Source: JAFTYR01 sp964571375
GTDB taxonomy: Bacteria > Pseudomonadota > Gammaproteobacteria > Burkholderiales > Burkholderiaceae_F
DNA length: 64,000 bases
NCBI GenBank assembly: GCA_964571375.1
Contig: CAZNBL010000001.1
Coordinates: 1-64,000, forward strand
Direction of reading: 5' to 3'
In this document: piece after piece, positions 59,959 to 64,000 of the stretch
How the letters are laid out: every line of letters starts with the position of its first letter
How positions within the stretch are numbered: the stretch's first letter is position 1
The notes under the pieces: generated by a model
Seen by the model: only the letters and a program-made list of their open reading frames with translations
What the model was told of the DNA's origin: nothing
Database searches by the model: none
Position numbers and translations under genes: made by a program

Positions 59959-60740
59959 TGATTCAGCTGATTTCCAATCTCGGCCGCTGGTTTTTAAGTC
60001 AGATTGCTTCGCTCGGTGCGTTCAGTCTGTTTACTCTGCGGTTGTTTACCAATGTCGGTGCGTCTCTGCGTCCGTTCTCTCAGACGATCAAACAGATTCA
60101 GTTCGTCGGGAACTACTCGCTGCTCATTATTTTGGTGAGCGGTCTGTTTGTCGGCTTTGTTCTCGGTCTGCAGGGCTACTACGTACTTTCTTCTTACGGC
60201 AGCGAACAGGCGCTCGGTCTGATGGTTGCGCTTTCTCTGCTTCGAGAGCTCGGCCCCGTGGTGACTGCGCTTCTCTTTGCCGGTCGCGCAGGAACATCGC
60301 TTACCGCTGAAATCGGCCTGATGCGTGCCGGCGAACAGCTCTCCGCAATGGAAATGATGGGTGTTGACCCTGTCCGTCGCGTACTCGAGCCGCGCTTTGC
60401 CGCAGCGGTGATTTCGATGCCGATTCTGGCAATTCTTTTCTCCGCCGTCGGTATTATCGGCGGCTGGGTGGTCGGCGTACCTCTGATCGGTATCGACACC
60501 GGAGCTTTCTGGAGTCAGATGCAGGTCGGCGTCGAAGTTTGGGATGACGTCGGCGGCGGTATTCTGAAGTCGTTTATTTTCGGCCTCGCCGTTGCTGCGA
60601 TTTCGCTTTATCAGGGATATACGGCCCGGGCTACACCGGAAGGTGTTTCGCGGGCTACTACAAGAACCGTGGTGATTTCTTCTCTGACGGTTTTAGGTTT
60701 GGACTTTATTTTGACAGCAATGATGTTTACAACACATTGA
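59958..60740 (+). CDS. mlaE: Phospholipid transport permease MlaE
   Basis: MlaE is the permease. The 260-residue length equals E. coli MlaE. Five hydrophobic segments are present, with the family motifs [29 protein letters not shown] (about 95-123) and [13 protein letters not shown]. It starts at the TGATG overlap with mlaF; a GTG three bases earlier is possible. mlaD follows after 16 bp. Confidence 0.96.
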   Translation: MIQLISNLGRWFLSQIASLGAFSLFTLRLFTNVGASLRPFSQTIKQIQFVGNYSLLIILVSGLFVGFVLGLQGYYVLSSYGSEQALGLMVALSLLRELGPVVTALLFAGRAGTSLTAEIGLMRAGEQLSAMEMMGVDPVRRVLEPRFAAAVISMPILAILFSAVGIIGGWVVGVPLIGIDTGAFWSQMQVGVEVWDDVGGGILKSFIFGLAVAAISLYQGYTARATPEGVSRATTRTVVISSLTVLGLDFILTAMMFTTH

Positions 60741-60756
60741 CGCTCGGGTGTGGAAG

Positions 60757-61236
60757 ATGCAGAACAACGCAAAAGTAAATTTTATGGTCGGTCTTTTCGT
60801 ACTGGCCGGTATTATCGGGCTGGTTTTCCTGGCTCTGCAGGCCGCTAACCTGAGTTCTTTTACAGGCGGCAAGACTTATCAGGTCACCGCTAAATTCGAC
60901 AATATCGGCGGCTTAAAAGTCCGCTCTCCGGTAAAGAGCGCCGGTGTCGTAGTCGGCCGAATCAAGGCTGTTTCCTATGACAACGAGACTTATCAGGCTC
61001 TGGTAACGCTCGCAATCGAAGAGAAGTTCAAGTTCCCGGAAGATACATCTGCCAAGATTCTGACAAGCGGTCTGCTCGGCGAACAGTACATCGGTCTGCA
61101 ACCCGGTGCTGAGGAAGAAAATCTTGCCGAAGGCGGTCAGATCCTCTATACGCAGAGTGCTGTCGTTTTGGAAAATCTGATCAGCCAGTTCCTCTTCAAT
61201 AAGGCGGAAGACAACGCCGCCAAGGAAGAAAAATAA
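60757..61236 (+). CDS. mlaD: MCE-domain substrate-binding protein MlaD
   Basis: MlaD forms a hexameric ring in the periplasm that receives lipid from MlaC. The 159-residue protein has one N-terminal membrane anchor (MVGLFVLAGIIGLVFLALQA) and an MCE domain (YQVTAKFDNIGGLKVRSPVKSAGVVVGRI, about 36-64; LGEQYIGLQPG). I chose ATG 60757; a GTG three codons earlier exists. It is about 25 residues shorter than E. coli MlaD at the C-terminus. Confidence 0.93.
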   Translation: MQNNAKVNFMVGLFVLAGIIGLVFLALQAANLSSFTGGKTYQVTAKFDNIGGLKVRSPVKSAGVVVGRIKAVSYDNETYQALVTLAIEEKFKFPEDTSAKILTSGLLGEQYIGLQPGAEEENLAEGGQILYTQSAVVLENLISQFLFNKAEDNAAKEEK

Positions 61237-61994
61237 TGCGTGCAATGACAAAGAAAATTACTTTGGCTGCCGCGGCCGTATCCGTTGCTTTGCTCAGCGG
61301 CTGCGCGCAGGTCCCCAAGGGTGCGGGCGACGATCCTCAGGATCCGTTCGAAGCGCTGAACCGTCAGACGTTTGCATTCAATCAGGCTGTTGACAGTGCA
61401 GTTGTAAAACCTGTGGCCGAGGGCTATAAGTACATTACGCCCGAGCCGGTCAGGAACAGCGTCACGCACTTCTATCAGAACCTCGGCGAACCTTCGAATG
61501 CCGTCAATAATGTGCTGCAGGGCAAGGTTGAAGACGGCATTCTTTCGGTATTCCGTTTTCTGATCAATACGACTGTCGGTGTCGGCGGTCTCTTTGACGT
61601 TGCCAGCGAAGTCGATATTCCTCACAAGCGTGAAGACTTCGGTCAGACGCTCGGTGTCTGGGGTGTTGAAAGCGGTCCTTATATCGTGCTTCCGCTGCTC
61701 GGTCCCTCGACCGCACGTGATGCAACCGGTCTTGCCGCCGACTATTTCACTTATCCGGCCACTTATGTCGATCAGGACGGTATCCGTTGGTCGACTTGGG
61801 GCGTCGGTCTCATCAATACAAGAGCCCGACTGCTGCCGGTTACAGATATGCTTGATCTGCAGGTCGATCCGTACGTAGCAACACGTAATGCTTTCCTGCA
61901 GACCCGTAAGAACGATATTGCAGACGGCAAGGCAGAGCCCCAGATCGAGGATCCTTCTAAGATGCTCGATCCGTTTGCCGATGATGAAGAATAA
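61236..61994 (+). CDS. mlaA: Outer-membrane lipoprotein MlaA (VacJ)
   Basis: MlaA removes phospholipids from the outer leaflet of the outer membrane and hands them to MlaC. The 252-residue protein has a lipoprotein signal ending LLSGC (about 19-23). The VacJ motifs are DPFEALNRQTFAFNQAVD (about 35-52), NLGEPSNAVNNVLQG, and GPYIVLPLLGPSTARDATG. It overlaps mlaD (TAATG). In E. coli mlaA lies elsewhere; here it is in the operon. Confidence 0.95.
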   Translation: MRAMTKKITLAAAAVSVALLSGCAQVPKGAGDDPQDPFEALNRQTFAFNQAVDSAVVKPVAEGYKYITPEPVRNSVTHFYQNLGEPSNAVNNVLQGKVEDGILSVFRFLINTTVGVGGLFDVASEVDIPHKREDFGQTLGVWGVESGPYIVLPLLGPSTARDATGLAADYFTYPATYVDQDGIRWSTWGVGLINTRARLLPVTDMLDLQVDPYVATRNAFLQTRKNDIADGKAEPQIEDPSKMLDPFADDEE

Positions 61995-62018
61995 AAGCGA
62001 AAAGAAAAAGGAATTGAA

Positions 62019-62651
62019 ATGAGTCTCTTTAAGAAAATCATTTGCTCCGCAGCCTTCGGTCTGTTTTCTCTGGCTGCTCAGGCCGCTCCCGTGGATGCAG
62101 GTCTGCCGCCCGATCAGCTGATTGAAAAGGTTTCCGGCAATGTTCTTTCTGAAATTCAGAAGGATCCGGCTCTTGCTCAGGCTGACGCCGAACACGTCCG
62201 CGTACTCGTTGACGAACACATTCTGCCTTATACCGACTTTGCCCGCATGACCCGCATGTCTGTAGGTCCGGCTTGGAAAAAGGCTACTGACGCTCAGAAG
62301 CAGGAAATTCAGACTCTTTTCCGTCAGTTGCTCACAGCGGTTTATTCCGGTGCTCTGAAGGAAGCTGCTTCCTACAAGATTCAGATGCGTCCGAACCGAT
62401 TTGCCGCCGATGACAAGGTTGTGATCATTCACACAGCTCTGGTTTCCGGCTCTAACGAACCGATTCAGCTCGACTATCGTTTGCTCAGCAAGGACAATGC
62501 CTGGAAGATTTTCGACGTGAATGTGGGCGGTGTCTGGCTGGTTGAAAACTACCGCAGTCAGTTTGCTTCTGTGATCAACAGCTCCGGTATCGAAGGCTTG
62601 ATCTCTCAGCTCAAGGACCGTGTCGAAACCCTTCAGAAGCAGAAGAAATAA
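62019..62651 (+). CDS. mlaC: Periplasmic phospholipid-binding protein MlaC
   Basis: MlaC shuttles phospholipids across the periplasm between MlaA and MlaD. The 210-residue protein has a signal peptide (LFKKIICSAAFGLFSLAAQA, then AP). Family features are the FARMTRMSVGPAWKKATDAQKQEI stretch (about 73-96) and the C-terminal DVNVGGVWLVENYRSQFASVI (about 167-187). It comes 24 bp after mlaA. Confidence 0.94.
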   Translation: MSLFKKIICSAAFGLFSLAAQAAPVDAGLPPDQLIEKVSGNVLSEIQKDPALAQADAEHVRVLVDEHILPYTDFARMTRMSVGPAWKKATDAQKQEIQTLFRQLLTAVYSGALKEAASYKIQMRPNRFAADDKVVIIHTALVSGSNEPIQLDYRLLSKDNAWKIFDVNVGGVWLVENYRSQFASVINSSGIEGLISQLKDRVETLQKQKK

Positions 62652-62652
62652 T

Positions 62653-62904
62653 ATGCTGATTCAGCAGAAAACCATTACTTTCAGAAACGTCACCGAAGTG
62701 GCTGCCGAGATGCAGAAGGCTATCGGCGAAGGCTGCTGCGAGTTCGACTTTGCCAATGTAGAGCGTGTAGACAGCTCCGCCATTGCGCTGGCTGTCGAGA
62801 TTTTGAAGTTTTCCGAAAAGAGCGGCGTAAAGCTTGAAATTCGAAACGTTCCCGAGTCATTTAAGAAGCTCGGTGCACTTTACGGTTTTAAGCGTCTTTA
62901 CTAA
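62653..62904 (+). CDS. mlaB: STAS-domain protein MlaB
   Basis: MlaB is the small cytoplasmic STAS protein that binds MlaF and stabilises the transporter. The 83-residue protein starts at 62653, 1 bp past the mlaC stop. The STAS core has FDFANVERVDSSAIALAVEILKF (about 39-61), with the conserved VDSSALA-type loop. It ends the operon, and a terminator follows. Confidence 0.9.
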   Translation: MLIQQKTITFRNVTEVAAEMQKAIGEGCCEFDFANVERVDSSAIALAVEILKFSEKSGVKLEIRNVPESFKKLGALYGFKRLY

Positions 62905-62927
62905 AAGCACAGTTTGTTTCGTGACGA

Positions 62928-62960
62928 AGGCCGGATTTCTGACGAAATCCGGCCTTTTTC
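62928..62960 (+). terminator. Terminator of the mla operon
   Basis: AGGCCGGATTT (62928-62938) and AAATCCGGCCT (62945-62955) form an 11-bp stem, followed by TTTTC. Confidence 0.94.
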
Positions 62961-62971
62961 TTAAGTGCTGT

Positions 62972-63691
62972 TTACGAGCGCATCCAATGCGTTTCAATAC
63001 TTCGGATACGCATGAGACTGTCGGTCACATAAACAGTAAACAGCGGGAACATCATGATGCCGAGTGCCGCATCGAAAACCGCGAGAATCTTACCGACCGC
63101 GGAGACAGGTTCGATATTGCATCCGACGGTAACCGCATCCATACAGGCCCAAAAGAGCGCATCGGTGTAGTGTGTCACCTGCGGGTTGACTCCTGATTCC
63201 GATACATAAAACGCAAGACTGGAGAGGTAGACGCTGGTCGCGAAAGTAAAAAGATAGGTATAGAAGACTTTTGAGACGGTTCCTGATGTCAGCCAACCGA
63301 TGACTACCGTGAGCGCATAACCGCACCGTAAAAGCGGCATGTAGCGTATGAAGTAGCGGACGTCGGGAGCGAGAGGAATATTCAGAAATTCCAAGAGCGG
63401 AGCCCAGGGAATACACACAAGAAATGAGATTGCATAGACCGGAAAGAACCGCTTTTTTTGACGGCATATGATGAAATTAAAGATCAGATCCGCCAGGAAG
63501 AACAGGCAGACTGCATTCTGCAAACGGACAAATTTTGTGTCCGGGTAAAAAGGATCGTTGTAGATCAGAGTGTCGTATGAAATACCGATAAGAATGACGG
63601 CAGATAGAAGGAGCGTGATGCAGTGAAGTATCAACTCGATCGGACTTTTTTTTCGAAGTGTGCTTCGAATGTCGGTTGTCTGTTTATTCAT
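62972..63691 (-). CDS. Ion-channel-like membrane protein with unusual pore motif
   Basis: The 239-residue protein looks like a voltage-gated-type cation channel: a cluster of hydrophobic segments (about 20-42, 57-76, 83-100, 118-135, 143-165), then a pore helix and last helix. The pore region reads DALFWACMDAVTVGCNIEPVSAVGK (about 176-200), where K+ channels have TVGYGD. The start overlaps the end of the upstream MFS gene (ATGAATAA). Ion selectivity cannot be predicted. The fourth segment has only few arginines (RYFIRYMPLLR). Confidence 0.7.
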   Translation of the reverse strand: MNKQTTDIRSTLRKKSPIELILHCITLLLSAVILIGISYDTLIYNDPFYPDTKFVRLQNAVCLFFLADLIFNFIICRQKKRFFPVYAISFLVCIPWAPLLEFLNIPLAPDVRYFIRYMPLLRCGYALTVVIGWLTSGTVSKVFYTYLFTFATSVYLSSLAFYVSESGVNPQVTHYTDALFWACMDAVTVGCNIEPVSAVGKILAVFDAALGIMMFPLFTVYVTDSLMRIRSIETHWMRS

Positions 63692-64000
63692 AGCGGTCTC
63701 CCGGTTCGCTTGCTTTTCGTCCGAGCAGTTTTCTTCCGAAAGCTTCCGTAACGGCTGCGCCGATCAGCAAGAGAATTGCAGAAATCAGCAGGACGCTTTG
63801 TACGCCGCCTTTTTCAAGCAGGAACGGAATGGAAATAACTGATGCTGCGGCGCCCAATTTGCCGACGGATGCGGCAAGACCGGCACCTTCGCTGCGCTCA
63901 TAGACCGGGTAAACTTCGCCCGGCAGAATATAAGTCATCAGATGCGGACCGGCGTTCAGAGCTAATTCGAAAATCATGAATCCGATTAAGCAGACAAATC
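63684..64000 (-). CDS. MFS transporter, C-terminal part (runs off the window)
   Basis: Only the last 105 codons are in view; the frame is open to the right edge. Three hydrophobic stretches are seen. The motif PGEVYPVYERSEGAGLAASVGKLGA is the late-helix loop of the sugar-porter type of MFS transporters (compare PAEIFPTRLRGTGHGIAAAVGK). The end overlaps the channel gene by 8 bp, so they form one transcription unit. Substrate unknown. Confidence 0.8.
   Translation of the reverse strand, partial: FVCLIGFMIFELALNAGPHLMTYILPGEVYPVYERSEGAGLAASVGKLGAAASVISIPFLLEKGGVQSVLLISAILLLIGAAVTEAFGRKLLGRKASEPGDRYE

Overview
The window is a core-genome stretch of a betaproteobacterium. Gene order and protein style point to Burkholderiales, most likely the gut family Sutterellaceae. 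The grounds are the continuous secE-to-rplQ ribosomal/RNA polymerase super-cluster, the divergent cyaY / lptM-lysA pair, MlaA encoded inside the mla operon, and several secreted flavoprotein reductases as in anaerobically respiring Sutterella-type organisms. The family-level call is an inference from style, not from a marker-gene search.

Region 1 (1-31.8 kb, all + strand) is the translation/transcription super-cluster: secE-nusG, rplKA, rplJL with an L10-type leader, rpoBC, rpsL-rpsG-fusA-tuf, rpsJ, the S10/spc genes, secY and the alpha operon (rpmJ-rpsM-rpsK-rpsD-rpoA-rplQ). Four details stand out. A 100-N assembly gap sits inside tuf. rpsJ is cut off from rplC by a terminator and about 500 bp. 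rpsQ is cut off from rplN by another terminator. infA is absent between secY and rpmJ. Two alpha-operon promoters lie inside perfect inverted repeats.

Region 2 (31.8-41.6 kb) holds housekeeping genes: an HslR-like S4 protein; a minus-strand set hemB, engB, guaC, lysA, lptM; then cyaY-folP-glmM and phoB-phoR on the plus strand, with a well-spaced Pho box before phoB. Three tRNAs (Pro-UGG, Arg-UCU, His-GUG) follow behind one strong promoter.

Region 3 (42-51.6 kb) is accessory metabolism: an orphan NosL-like protein, peptidase T, a Tat-exported flavoprotein with a three-haem cytochrome c, a convergent fumarate-reductase-type flavoprotein, an AspT-family exchanger, an AGCS amino-acid symporter and a small membrane protein. 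This looks like a periplasmic anaerobic-respiration module with matching carboxylate/amino-acid transport.

Region 4 (51.6-64 kb) starts with what I consider the best new candidate: a Fur-box-controlled small RNA gene on the minus strand (about 51692-51817) with a sigma70-type promoter, hairpins and tandem terminators. It is followed by mrcA (PBP1A) broken by an exact 259-bp tandem duplication, aroK-aroB-dgt, a RayT-like protein lacking its HUH histidines, a thioesterase, mlaFEDACB behind a TetR-type palindrome, an ion-channel protein with an unusual selectivity filter, and the end of an MFS transporter.
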